The notes beneath the pieces were generated by a model. It was given only the letters and a program-made list of their open reading frames with translations. It did no database searches and was not told the origin of the DNA. DNA of 64,000 nucleotides from Rhizomys pruinosus (taxonomy: Eukaryota > Chordata > Mammalia > Rodentia > Spalacidae): positions 591,930 to 655,929 of the forward strand of contig VZQC01008854.1 in assembly GCA_009823505.1 (NCBI GenBank), given 5' to 3'. A program made the position numbers and the translations under genes. Every line of letters starts with the position of its first letter. Position 1 is the first letter of the stretch. Below are positions 10,945-20,864 of this stretch, one piece after another.

Positions 10945-11058
10945 TGTTCTGTTTCAGGGGGCTGTGGAAAGGTGCCAGTGGGAAAGGGGGTATTAAGGGG
11001 GTTAAGACTGATTGGCACGTCCCACATGAAATACACAAAAATTCAATAAAAGTATAAA
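10945..11058 (+). mobile_element. LINE-1 3' terminus, sense
   Basis: A purine- and G-rich stretch followed by TGAAATACACAAAAATTCAA and TAAAAGTATAAAAAAAAG, the same terminus as at 48.3 kb. Placed after an antisense L1 part, it may be the 3' piece of a small 5'-inverted insertion. Confidence 0.75.
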
Positions 11059-11079
11059 AAAAAGAATGGACAAATCCAT

Positions 11080-11545
11080 TGTTTAAATTAAATTTTAAAA
11101 ATTATTCGATGACCCATGGTGACAACATACACAAGTCCCATAAAAGCTTAAACAAGACAAAAATCCAGCATTGACATGCAAAAGTGGGTAAAGAATCCTA
11201 ACCAAATGTAAGGAACTTTTGACAACTGATGTCTGATGGGGTATAAAGAGATAGTATATTACAAAGATGAGACTCTTGATAGGTTGAGCAGTCTCCAGAG
11301 GAGAGACACATGCTGAATGCTGAGGGTTATGTGAGGACGCAAATCAGAATCTGCAGACTGTAATATATATGATATAATATATATTATATATATATATATT
11401 ACATCATATATATATATATATGATGGTGGCATATATTGAATTGAGTGGGTTCACTGGGGGAGGTACAGATGGCAGAGGGAACTGAATACTACCAAACTGT
11501 ATTTATACTGTATGAAAATCACACAAAAAACTTCAAATAAATCTC
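11080..11545 (+). mobile_element. Old LINE-1 3'-UTR with TA-rich tract
   Basis: 'agtcccataaaagcttaaac', 'aaaatccagcattgacatg', 'gataggttgagcagtctcca' and 'aacttcaaataaatctcc' parallel the 3' UTRs at 33.5-33.86 kb and 54.5-54.89 kb. A TA-rich tract occupies 11359-11422. Confidence 0.65.
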
Positions 11546-11564
11546 CAAAATATTTAAAGTGATT

Positions 11565-11735
11565 CTGAAGCTAGGACCTTTGGAGAAATGCATATATTAA
11601 AATGAGGTCATAGGGTGTGTATTAACTCAGTATGACAGGTGTTCTTAAAAGGAGGAGGGGGCATTAATCTTATTTATTAGGGCCACTCTGAAGATTTAAT
11701 CATTTTCCAAAGGCCATATTTTCAAATAAGAGGAT
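11565..11735 (+). mobile_element. Possible ancient interspersed repeat
   Basis: GGACCTTTGGAGAAATG... GTTCTTAAAAGGAGG... GCCACTCTGAAG loosely follows the opposite strand of the repeat at 10186-10400. The match is weak. Confidence 0.3.
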
Positions 11736-11899
11736 ATGTTTAGTCTACAGCAACCCCTGACCGTGTGCAGCTGGGGCCTAGAGCTTTATGTTGACATGCA
11801 AGGGCATGGAAAGAAACTGAAAAGTGCTAAGTATCGGTTCTCACCTCATGCTCTCATTCTTAGTTTTTCACATCTTCTTGAGACCAATTTAGTGAGATT

Positions 11900-12030
11900 G
11901 ACATTATCATTTCTACTTTTAGTATTCTTTGAGGTGACCTCAGAATGCATAAAATAATTTACCCATAGTAATTCATATACCAAAGCAAGCAGGTCATGAT
12001 TTGAATCCAGATCATTGCTTTTTGATTACC
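11900..12030 (+). mobile_element. MIR-like SINE fragment
   Basis: 'aataatttacccatagtaat' followed by AAGCAAGCAGGTCATGATTT and GAATCCAGATC resembles the MIR core and tail (usually ...ACTTGCCCAAGG... GGATTTGAACCCAG). Confidence 0.5.
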
Positions 12031-12091
12031 ATGTATTACCTTCCAAGTCCACCAATCTATGAACAATCATTTTCCACATATATCAACCATT

Positions 12092-12279
12092 CCACATTCT
12101 TTTTTCATTTGTTCTGTTTTTCATATTTTTGAAACAGGGCTTCCCTGTAGCCCCAGCTGGCCTGGCACTCACTATATAGACCAGGCTGGCCTAAATCTCA
12201 CAGAGATCCACTTGCTTCTGCTTCCCAAGTACTGGGACTAAAGGTGTGTGTCCCCACACCCTGCAGAACCCACATTCTT
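12092..12279 (-). mobile_element. B1 SINE, antisense, 10-bp target-site duplication
   Basis: Body 12102-12269; CCACATTCTT repeats at 12092-12101 and 12270-12279. Confidence 0.94.
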
Positions 12280-12720
12280 AATATAGTTATGAAAGGACTA
12301 AGAATGGGACCAAAGGGATTCCTGGTGAAGGGGCTTTCAAAAATGAAATGCATAGTGCTTAGAATGTGGGGGTGAGCCTGGGGATTGTGGACCAGGTGGG
12401 CAGCAAGCAATCTTGTGACAAGAAGGCTGTGGGGAAGTATCTTTCTTTTACTGCATTTCACTGAGATAAAGCTAGGATTCTAGAGGCTAGTACTGAATGC
12501 ATAGAGTAGAATTTTCAAGGACTTCTACCCCTGGGGCAGAGGCTCTTCAGACATGAAGTGAAAGCATGTTCAAGCCTTTCCCACAGTAGTTCTAAATGGA
12601 TGACAGCTACAACCTGTCTTATACTTGAAGAAGAGGAGTTTTAACATGTCAAAGAAAAACATATAAGAAAAAAAAAGAAAAACATATAACAAATATAAAA
12701 CTCACCATGATTAAAATATA
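12280..12720. other. Unique sequence
   Basis: No gene or repeat is recognised. The minus-strand frame at 12198-12461 begins inside unique DNA and ends in the B1. Confidence 0.5.
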
Positions 12721-12891
12721 TAGGCTAGTCTAGGCATGAACCCACATATTTTGGTTAATAGTTTTTGACCAATTGTTGACAAAATTTAATATTAAAAAGA
12801 TTATATCTTCAACAAATATACAGAAATAGCTCAGTGTGCACACACAAAAGGATTGGTTTGACCCTCTTACACATCACAGAAAACACTGAAC

Positions 12892-12951
12892 AACCCAAAA
12901 TGGATAACTAAAACAGGAATGAACCCAAAATGGATAACTAAAACAGGAATG
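12892..12951. repeat. Exact 30-bp tandem duplication
   Basis: Two adjoining identical 30-bp units (12892-12921, 12922-12951), starting AACCCAAAATGG. Confidence 0.97.
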
Positions 12952-12954
12952 TGA

Positions 12955-13885
12955 CTTAAAACCAAAGAAGTAAAATGTCTGTAGAAGCAAACCTTTATGG
13001 CCTTGCATTAGGCAGTGGTTTGTTGGCTATAATACCAAATATACAAGTAACAAAAGAAAATAGATTGGAATTAATAAAATGAATAGCTCTGTGTACCAAA
13101 GGGAGCCACTAATCCAGGAACTGTGGTACACATCTTTGATCCCAGGACTCAGGACCCTGAGAAAGGAGGATCATAGATTTGAAGGCACCCTGGGCTACAG
13201 AGTGAATTCGAGGTCAGTCTGAGCACAATAGAACAAGATCTTGTGTTTTAAAAAAGAAGAAAGGAAAAAAGGAAAATTAGACTAACTATAAAAGCAAAAA
13301 CAACTGTCTTATTGGAAGAAAATATCAATAAATCATGTACCAGAGAACTTTTACCCAGAACACATAACTCTTTCAATTTACCATTAAAATGACATCTCAA
13401 TTACAAAATATATGATGAACTTAAGGAGACATTTCTCTAAAAAGAGACGTACAAATGAGCAATAGCTGTAACAAAGGCACTCAACCTCATAGCCATTGTC
13501 AAATGAGAACACAAACCACTGCGAGATATTCACTAATGTGGCCAAAATCTTCTCTAAGAAGAATACAAAAAGTGCTGCCAATGGTGTGGAAAAGTTGGAA
13601 CATTATACCTTTCTTGTGGAAGTGAAAAATACTGCAATTGCTATGAAGAAAAAAGTGTAATTTCTCAAAAGGCTAAACACAGAATTACTACATGATCTGG
13701 TAATTACACTAATATGTACGCTGCTGTGATCATGGAAGACTTGCCTGTGCAGCAAGTTGTACTTAAATATTAACAGCAGCATTATTCATAATTATTCATA
13801 AGAGTGGAAATAACCAATCATCAGGAAGTGATGAAAATAAAATGAAACATTATATAACACAATAATGGACTACTCAGTTTTCCAT
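12955..13885 (+). mobile_element. Old LINE-1 (L1M-like) ORF2 fragment split by a SINE
   Basis: The first part (about 12955-13110) has 'gcattaggcagtggtttgtt' and 'acaagtaacaaaagaaaata'. The second (about 13290-13885) follows the usual ORF2 C-terminal order, including 'gaacttttacccagaacaca', 'caaatgagcaatagctgtaa', 'catgatctggtaattacact', GCATTATTCATAA and AATAATGGACTACTCAG. Frames are destroyed. The B1-like element at 13112-13262 separates the parts. Confidence 0.75.
13112..13262 (+). mobile_element. Old B1/proto-B1 SINE
   Basis: 'ggaactgtggtacacatctt', 'gatcccaggactcagga', 'gaggatcatagatttgaagg' and TGAGCACAATAGAACAAGATC match the 7SL-derived monomer layout with high divergence. Confidence 0.7.
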
Positions 13886-13944
13886 ACCTTTAGTCAATCT
13901 TAATATTAAAGTTAATAATTAAATCTATTGTAGGGAATTCTGCA

Positions 13945-13973
13945 TCAAAGACATCTTTCTTAGATGTCTTTGA
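13945..13973. repeat. Perfect 12-bp stem, 5-nt loop inverted repeat
   Basis: TCAAAGACATCT (13945-13956) pairs exactly with AGATGTCTTTGA (13962-13973). No T run follows that would suggest a terminator, and transcription is unknown. Confidence 0.9.
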
Positions 13974-14989
13974 AAACTCTAGATGCACTTTTTTCTAGAC
14001 AAATTGTAAAATTTGGTTCTTTGTAGTGGATTCTGACACCGAGGGAGAGAAATTTCTTATTCTTCTAGTTCCATGGCATATGATACCTTGAATTTGTTAA
14101 GGAACCGCTGTGCTTAGCTTCTTCTTTCTAGAAGAGAGAAATCATTTTATTTGCTTCTTCCAGGCAAGCAGTTATGATTTTCTCCAATACTGGTAGAGCT
14201 TCAAACCTAAGCCTAGATGACCCATGATATAATACTGAGTTTCAACACTAGAAACATTCTGCTGTCCACTGATTCATCTAAAAAACAACAGTGCTCTAGT
14301 GCCCTATGGTAATTATGTAGGTGGTAGATATTGCTGTTTGTCTTGGTCCAGAGGGTAGAACTGATTGGCCTTCTCAAAACATATGGCACACTATGATTAA
14401 GCATAGTTCTGATACTTTTTATAGAAAAACACAGGGTAAAATGTGGCTGAACAAAGTACCCAAGAGGTATGAAATTACTCCTTTATATGACTATAAGTTG
14501 TGAAGGATATAGGTGTTTGTCTGAATAGATTAAAGCAAGTTTTTAAAAAAGCTAAAAATTAAAGCTAGTGGAGCAAAAGAGCTGTGGTCCACAACATCTG
14601 GCCAGTGGCCAGTGCACACAGCAGGGTAGCTCACCCTGCAGTCCTGCTAAATGTTCTTCACTTATTCAAATGAAAATCTTAAGAAGATACATAAATAAAG
14701 CACTTGCACCCCAAAAGGGCATCACTAATTGGAATTAGTAGAATCCCTCTGGAATACCCCAATAAATACATACATTTGGCATTTCATGTATGTACTAATA
14801 ATGCTAAAGAATTTGGGACTCAAGTGAATGAGGTCCTTTCCAGGCAATTGGAAAGAAGCTTGTGTTTACAATTAATTAGTTGCTGTATTAGTACTATCAT
14901 AGATTTCTTGTTCAAAATACATTGTACTGTTAAGTGGAACATTCAAAGTACAATTCAGCTGGTCATCAGCTTCCTTTTTCTTTAATAAA
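13974..14989. other. Unique sequence
   Basis: No gene or repeat is recognised. The 93-codon frame at 14704-14985 has no familiar motif. Confidence 0.5.
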
Positions 14990-15215
14990 AGTCTGAGCAT
15001 CCGGTGGAAGAATTTGCACTGAGGAATGGCAGGGGTGATTAATTTGGCACACTAGGCTTTAAGCTTTAACACAGACCACAGAACATATGAATTCCGGGGG
15101 GGGGGAGTTGGCTGATGGAGGATGCCAATGGAGAGAGCCATATAAAGGAGATTAAGGCTGATGGAGATAATGCACAGAAAATTCAATTAAAAATATACAA
15201 AAAAAGAGTCTGAGC
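14990..15215 (+). mobile_element. Very short 5'-truncated LINE-1 3' end with target-site duplication
   Basis: AGTCTGAGC at 14990-14998 and 15207-15215 brackets 208 bp. The insert ends in a G10 run, GATTAAGGCTGATGG and AAAATTCAATTAAAAATATA plus A7, the ending shared with other L1 termini here. Confidence 0.85.
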
Positions 15216-15469
15216 CTCTGACTATGCAAAGTGGCAGGACCCATTCTGGTTGTATCTGCCATTGTACCCTCAACATTTACTATAGTGCCTGATATTTAGA
15301 GCAGAAAGCATGTAAAAGTTACTTTTGAATGTTTTTTTAGGGGGGGGTGGAGGATTATTTTATTTCATTCTTGTTCTTCTCTTTTCACCAAAATTTCTAT
15401 GACAGACTTTTTTTTTCTTGTTTGTTCTATTTTCATTAACCAAGATGTCTCAAAGATTTTAAGGCGATC

Positions 15470-15838
15470 ATTGTGGTAGTTAAATGTCTCCCATAGGCTC
15501 CAAGTATGTGGACATTCTGTTCCCAGTTGGTGGTGCTGTTTTGGGAGACTGTTGGAGGTGTGGCCATGCTGGAAAAAGCATATCACTGGGGATGGGCTTT
15601 GAGAGTTCTTAAGCCTTCTTGTGCTTCCTGTCTCTCACTGCTTCCTGTGCCTGCTTGAAACTATGATCCCTGGGCTGTCTAATCTGGCCCCCTCTGGCAC
15701 TATGCCTCCCCACAGATCTCCAGGAATAATGGACATTAACTTCTCTGGAACAGTAAGACCAAATAAACTCTTCATTCTGTAAGTTGTTTTGATCATTGTG
15801 TCTTATCTCAAAAACAGAAGAGTAACTAATAAAAGTAG
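15470..15838 (+). mobile_element. URR1-like hAT-Charlie element
   Basis: 'tgtctcccataggctccaag', CAGTTGGTGGTGCTG, GTGTGGCCATGCTGG, 'cctccccacagatctccagg', AATAAACTCTTCATTC and 'aacagaagagtaactaat' follow the URR1 order and match the copies at 41.8 kb and 56.3 kb. Confidence 0.82.
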
Positions 15839-15839
15839 A

Positions 15840-18450
15840 ATAAAAATATTTCTGTCTTGTAAAGAGTTGTATGTAGACAGAATATATCACTTCATTTTGT
15901 CTATTTCTCTTCATGAATATTTCAGTAAGGACTCTTGGTCTCTCTGTCCTAAAAATAGTATTTCATAAAATAATGCAAATAAATCATTTTCATTCAGAAT
16001 AACATTGACATCTTGGCCAGATTAGTAGTCTACTTCTTAGAAGAATTTCTTCATAGGACTTTAAAATTCTGTACTTTGGGAAAAATTTTTTATCCTCATC
16101 CTCACTAAAATTGCTCCCATGCAGACCAGAAATTTTCTTAAACTATAGAACATACCTGACATGTGTCATTTTTCTGCCTGGCTTAAACTGCCTTTTGGAG
16201 GAAGAGGCATTGGTTATTAGACATATGATTGATCCTCTAACAGATCATCAGATAGCTATTGGGCTGTTTGCTTTCTTGGACTCATGTCCTGGAAACTCTT
16301 GGAGCTTTCATAGGAGCTATAATAAGCTGGCTAAGCTGTTGGAAGCTCCATTTTACCAAGGGCCAATGAACTGGGTCCTCACAGCTTAGTGCTTGATTAC
16401 AAAAACGTTTACCCCATGAGTTATTGGAAATTCTAAACTTGGCAAAATACCATTCTTGAAATCTAATATGAATAGTAATCTAAAATGGACATGGGAGGCC
16501 AAAGCAGTTGAGAGTGCATAAGGTAATTTATAAAGTCTAGAAGTTTTTAACACACATCAATTAAGCAATAAAATACTTTTGTGTGAATTTTTCTCAGAGA
16601 AATCTGGTATGTTGGCTGGTCAAATCTTATGTGGAGCCATCCATCCTGTATGGTCTGGGAACTATTCAATGGGTGTCTCTATAGATTTCATTTATTAAAC
16701 AAATAGAATAACAATCCATGAAGAAGACACAGCAATAATATCATAGATAACCAAATTTATTTTCTCATTCAGCCAATATTTATTTTGAGTCACTTCAGAA
16801 TTAGGTAGTATGCTGAAAATTGATTTTCAAAATATAGCATGATCCCTACGCCTTTGTGTTCCATATATTGAAGGGGAAAAATGATGAAGGACTACAGTCC
16901 TTCATATATATCCAGCTTCGAAGCAAAATTCATACACACATATTTTAATATATATATATTAGTTTGTAGAAAGAGATAATTGAAAGGTTTTCTTCTGAAA
17001 GAAGTTAGAAAAAGTCATTGGATAGGGAAAATTATTCACTCACAGGGGTTGACCTAGCTAGGAAGGAGTCTTTTAACTTTACCCCTCCTCCCTCTAGGAA
17101 AGTCAGAGCAGCCACCATCTTGAGATAACCTGTTGAGATTGAATTTAAGTAGCCTATGCTACAGGTGAACTAGCAGAAAAAGGGGAAGCCTGGTTCTTTT
17201 GGTGCTATAAAGCTGTAATCTCTACCTCTATCTGCTCATTTTTTGATTTATTTATATAAGGGAAGAATAACTCTAATAATTAATTCAGTTTTGTTTTTAC
17301 TTTTTCTTACGTGTGCCCAAATCTACGCTTGACTGAAGCCAGCAACTATAAGGATCTATGTTAGAACAGAGACCAGACCTAGAAAGGAAACCCAGGATGA
17401 TCTCTGGGTAAAAGAGACTTAAATTGCACTCTCACTTAGATGGTGTTGGTGAGGGCAGGAGAAAAGAAAAGGTAGAAGGTTTTCAGGAAGAGGATAAGAT
17501 GTAGGAAACCATTGAGGTAGAAAATAACCAACAGGACTCTGCTTATTTCTAGAACAAGAGACAGTGTGCCTGGAACACACAATCCAATTGAATGATCCAA
17601 GCTACCATTTCAGCATGCTGTATAGCATTCCTTTAGACTTTATGTATCTTGAAAAACTCAAGGTTTTTTTTTCATTCTTTTTTCCCTCATGGACAGAATG
17701 CAATACATATTTTACTTAAGTTTTCATTGAGGAGTTAGGGAGAGAATCAGTTAAAAAGTCACAAGCATATCCTAAAAAAGAGATGGGGATATGCAATCAA
17801 TGTTTTTACCTTGATCGAACTCTGAAACTTGCTTAGATTGCAGTGAATGACATTTAAAATTTGGTTGAAATAAATATATGCATATCTTTACACAAAAATT
17901 TAAGTATATTACCTATAAAGCTTAATAGATTATTCAAAACTGAACACACATGTATAACCAGTAAAAAAAAAAAAGGAACAGAACTTTTCTAATCTTTACT
18001 GTCAATCACCAGTTTTCCCCCAAAGATATAGATTACCCTGACATCCAACAACATATATTAATTTGGCTGTTTTTTTCTCAAGTGAAAGGATTATGATAGA
18101 GTGAATTCATTCATGCTAGCTTATTCTCAGCATCATATGTATCTTATTACATAACATAAATCATATGTATCTTATTACATAACATAAATCATCATAACAT
18201 TAATGACCCATTGTATAATTCCTAATAAGAGAAACATTAAATGTGAGATATTTAAGCATATGCTCACAAAGAATGGAGAGAAAGAGAAAAAAAAGAACAA
18301 TAAGTTTTCAAGAGGTATAAAGCAAATAAAAGAATTATAATTTAATTGAAAGACCAGAAGTTTTTAACCATAATATATTTGACTTCTATGGAAAGTCAAA
18401 GTTAAGTTACTTCACATCACATACTTTCTCAGAATTGAAATTGCTTTCTG
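15840..18450. other. Unique sequence
   Basis: No gene is recognised in 2.6 kb. The 92-codon frame at 16111-16389 (LPGLNCLLEEEALVIRHMID region) has no family I can name and no splice or retrocopy context. Short TA and A runs occur at 16950 and 17960. Confidence 0.5.
18132..18187. repeat. Exact 28-bp tandem duplication
   Basis: The unit starting ATCATATGTATCTTATT is repeated once without change (18132-18159, 18160-18187). Confidence 0.97.
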
Positions 18451-18451
18451 T

Positions 18452-18868
18452 GGTGGTTAGTTTTGATTGTCACTTAATATAATGTAGAAGTCACCCAACA
18501 AGAGAGTTTCAGTGAGAGATTATCTAGATGTATATGGCCTGTGGGCTTGTCTGTGGGGGATTATCTTGATTGTGTTAATTGACGTAGGAAGACCTGCTTA
18601 CTGTGGGTGGCAACATCCTCTAGACAGGGGATCTCGAATTATATAAGTGTAAAGAAAAGGCTGAGCACAAGTAGACATGCAAGCATTCATTGCTCTCTCT
18701 CTTCCTGACTGTGGGTATGATGGGACTAAGTGCTTCCAGTTCAAGTTGCCTTGACTTCCGTAGATAGACTATAACCTGGGATTATAAGATAAAATAAATG
18801 TCTTCTCTCCTAAGGTATTTCTGTTAGGCCATTTTGTGACAGCAATGGGAATTATAACTAGGACACTC
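18452..18868 (+). mobile_element. RCHARR1-like hAT-Charlie nonautonomous element
   Basis: It begins GTGGTGGTTAGTTTTGATTG, runs through 'tggcctgtgggcttgtctgt', GATTGTGTTAATTGACG and 'gcattcattgctctct', and ends AGCAATGGGAATTATAACTA then GGACAC. That is the layout of the rodent Charlie-related repeat; non-coding. Confidence 0.78.
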
Positions 18869-18869
18869 A

Positions 18870-19335
18870 TATTTCTGGAATATGGTGTTAAAAAAGGAGC
18901 TAAACAGAGAAATAGTTACTCTCCATGTGATAAATAGTAAGAAGAATCCCTGGACTATGTATAAGGATCACTTCAACTGACCCTGTGCCTTGACAGAAGG
19001 CTGGGAGTTTAATTATTTAGTTGCTATACTTAATGAGAGACTCTGTATTTAGGAACAAAAATCATAGTTGTGTGTTTAATATACTAACATGGGATTCACT
19101 GAAATAGATATTTACAGCATTGAGCTAGCAATTCTGATAATCATAAGAATATGGACTAAAATGTCCTACTCTGAGATTATGGGATGGTTTACTGGTGAGA
19201 ATGTCAGATACTACAAGAGAAACATACCAGAGGTGTTTCCACTTGGTGTTGCATCCTTAGAAGGCAATGAATGAACAAGTCCTTTAGAAGCAATACACCA
19301 TCCCACCAGCTTTTGAGTGTCTGCTCTTTGTTTCT
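18870..19335. other. Unique sequence
   Basis: No gene or repeat is recognised. Confidence 0.5.
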
Positions 19336-19339
19336 TTTT

Positions 19340-19654
19340 TATTTAATTTACTTTGGCTGACATAACACAAATAGAAATTTGTACATATTTATAGGGTCAC
19401 ATGATGTTTCATGCATATACACATTGTTTAAAACTTAAAACTGCTGAACATGTCTAGGTCATTAAACATGTATAATTTCTTTGTGGTTAAAAATTCTACA
19501 GTTCTGAACAAAATTACACAGTCCTTTCTTTGAGGCTTTTGAACTGTATGAAATATCACATCTATATTGATCCTACTGTAAAATCATACACCAAACCATC
19601 ATTCTGTATGTATCCAACTTAGTATTCATTGATCAGTTTCATCTACACATCCCT
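19340..19654 (-). mobile_element. Old LINE-1 3'-UTR, antisense
   Basis: 'ttgtacatatttatagggtc', ACATGATGTTTCATGCATAT, 'ataatttctttgtggtt' and 'ctgtatgtatccaactta' follow the complement of mammal-wide L1M 3' UTRs. Confidence 0.6.
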
Positions 19655-20440
19655 TCTTTATTTTATTATATTCAGGGGTTCAGATTTTTATTTTAATTTT
19701 ATATTACTCTAAAATATGAATATATACCTTCTGTCCATGTACTTTAATTACTGTGCCTGAAAGAAGATGGTAAGTTAATTCTAGGGCTCATTAAGATATT
19801 CACATTATAACATCACAGTTGCTTTCATATAGAAAGAAATATAACAATAACATTGCTTAGCTTGTCTTGTTCAATTGGGGGATTTGGTACTAACATCCAC
19901 AAATGAGGAAGACCACTCCCCATTTATCTTTTTGGGACTATGTTACTTCACTGAGCATAATGGCTTCAAATTCCATCCATTTACCTGCAAATCTCATGAT
20001 GTCATCTTTCTTTACCGATGTATAGAACTCTATTGTGTGAGGAAGTAAAGATAGTTGAGAAACATCTTAAAAAGTGTTCAACATCATTAATAATTAAGGA
20101 AATGCAAATTAAAACCACTCTAAGATATCATCTCACTCCAATAAGACTGGTTAAGATCAAGAAAACAAAAGACACCAAATGCTGGAGAGGTTGCAGGGAA
20201 AGGGGAACATTCATCCACTGCTGGTGGGAATGTAAACTCATAACTCCATTGTGGAAAGCAGTGCAGAGAACTCTTAAAAGACTCAAAATGAGCCTACCAC
20301 CTAACTCAGCCATACCATTTCTGGGTATATACCCACAAGACTCATCCTACTGCAAAGATACATGCACATCTATGTTTATTGCAGCTCTTTTCACAATAGT
20401 AAAGAGTTGGAACCCAAATGCCCCTCATCTGAGGACTGGA
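19655..20440 (-). mobile_element. LINE-1 with 5' inversion (twin priming), minus orientation
   Basis: 19655-20035 is antisense L1: part of the 3' UTR and the ORF2 end ('ccatccatttacctgcaaat', TTCTTTACCGATG, complement of the ACACAATAGAG region). At 20036/20037 the orientation flips, and 20037-20440 is sense ORF2 from 'aacatcttaaaaagtgttca' to CAAATGCCCCTCATC. The outer end of the inverted part lies only about 35 nt upstream, in L1 order, of where the antisense part starts. That is the geometry expected from twin priming. The 145-codon frame at 20018-20455 is this ORF2 remnant. Confidence 0.85.
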
Positions 20441-20582
20441 GAATCTGCTCTTTGATAAAACTCATTAGATGCTCAAGAAAAGACTCTAATGTGAAAAATG
20501 AAGGCAAAATAAAACATGTACCAAAAAGACCTGGAGATGAAGGTGGGGGGCAATAAACAGAATAAAAAATTTAGTTAAAGAT

Positions 20583-20801
20583 TTGATTATTTTTATTTTA
20601 TGTGTGTGAATGTTTTGCCTGAATTAATGTAAGTGCAACATATACATGCCAGGTCCACAGAGGCCAGAAGAGGTTATTGGATCCCCTTGACCTGGAGTTA
20701 CAGATGCTTGTTAGCTGTCATGTAGGTGCTGTAAACTGAACCTGAGTCCTCTGCAAGTGCAGCCAGTGCTGGTAACAACTGAGTCTTCTTTCCAACCCTA
20801 G
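20583..20801 (-). mobile_element. B2/B3 SINE, antisense
   Basis: TTTTATGTGTGTGAATGTTTTG, 'ccagaagaggttattggatc', 'cctggagttacagatgcttg', 'tcctctgcaagtgcag' and GTCTTCTTTCCAACCC give the complement of a full-length B3-type copy. Confidence 0.88.
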
Positions 20802-20864
20802 AATAAACTATTTTGAAATACTAAAAATAAGTAGCCATGAAATAGTAATATAAAGACACTTCAA

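Noticed and set aside
16111..16389. 92-codon frame with non-repetitive composition
   Set aside because: No domain, splice context, promoter or retrocopy signs; left as unassigned DNA.
20018..20455. 145-codon frame
   Set aside because: L1 ORF2 C-terminal remnant from the inverted part of a twin-primed L1.
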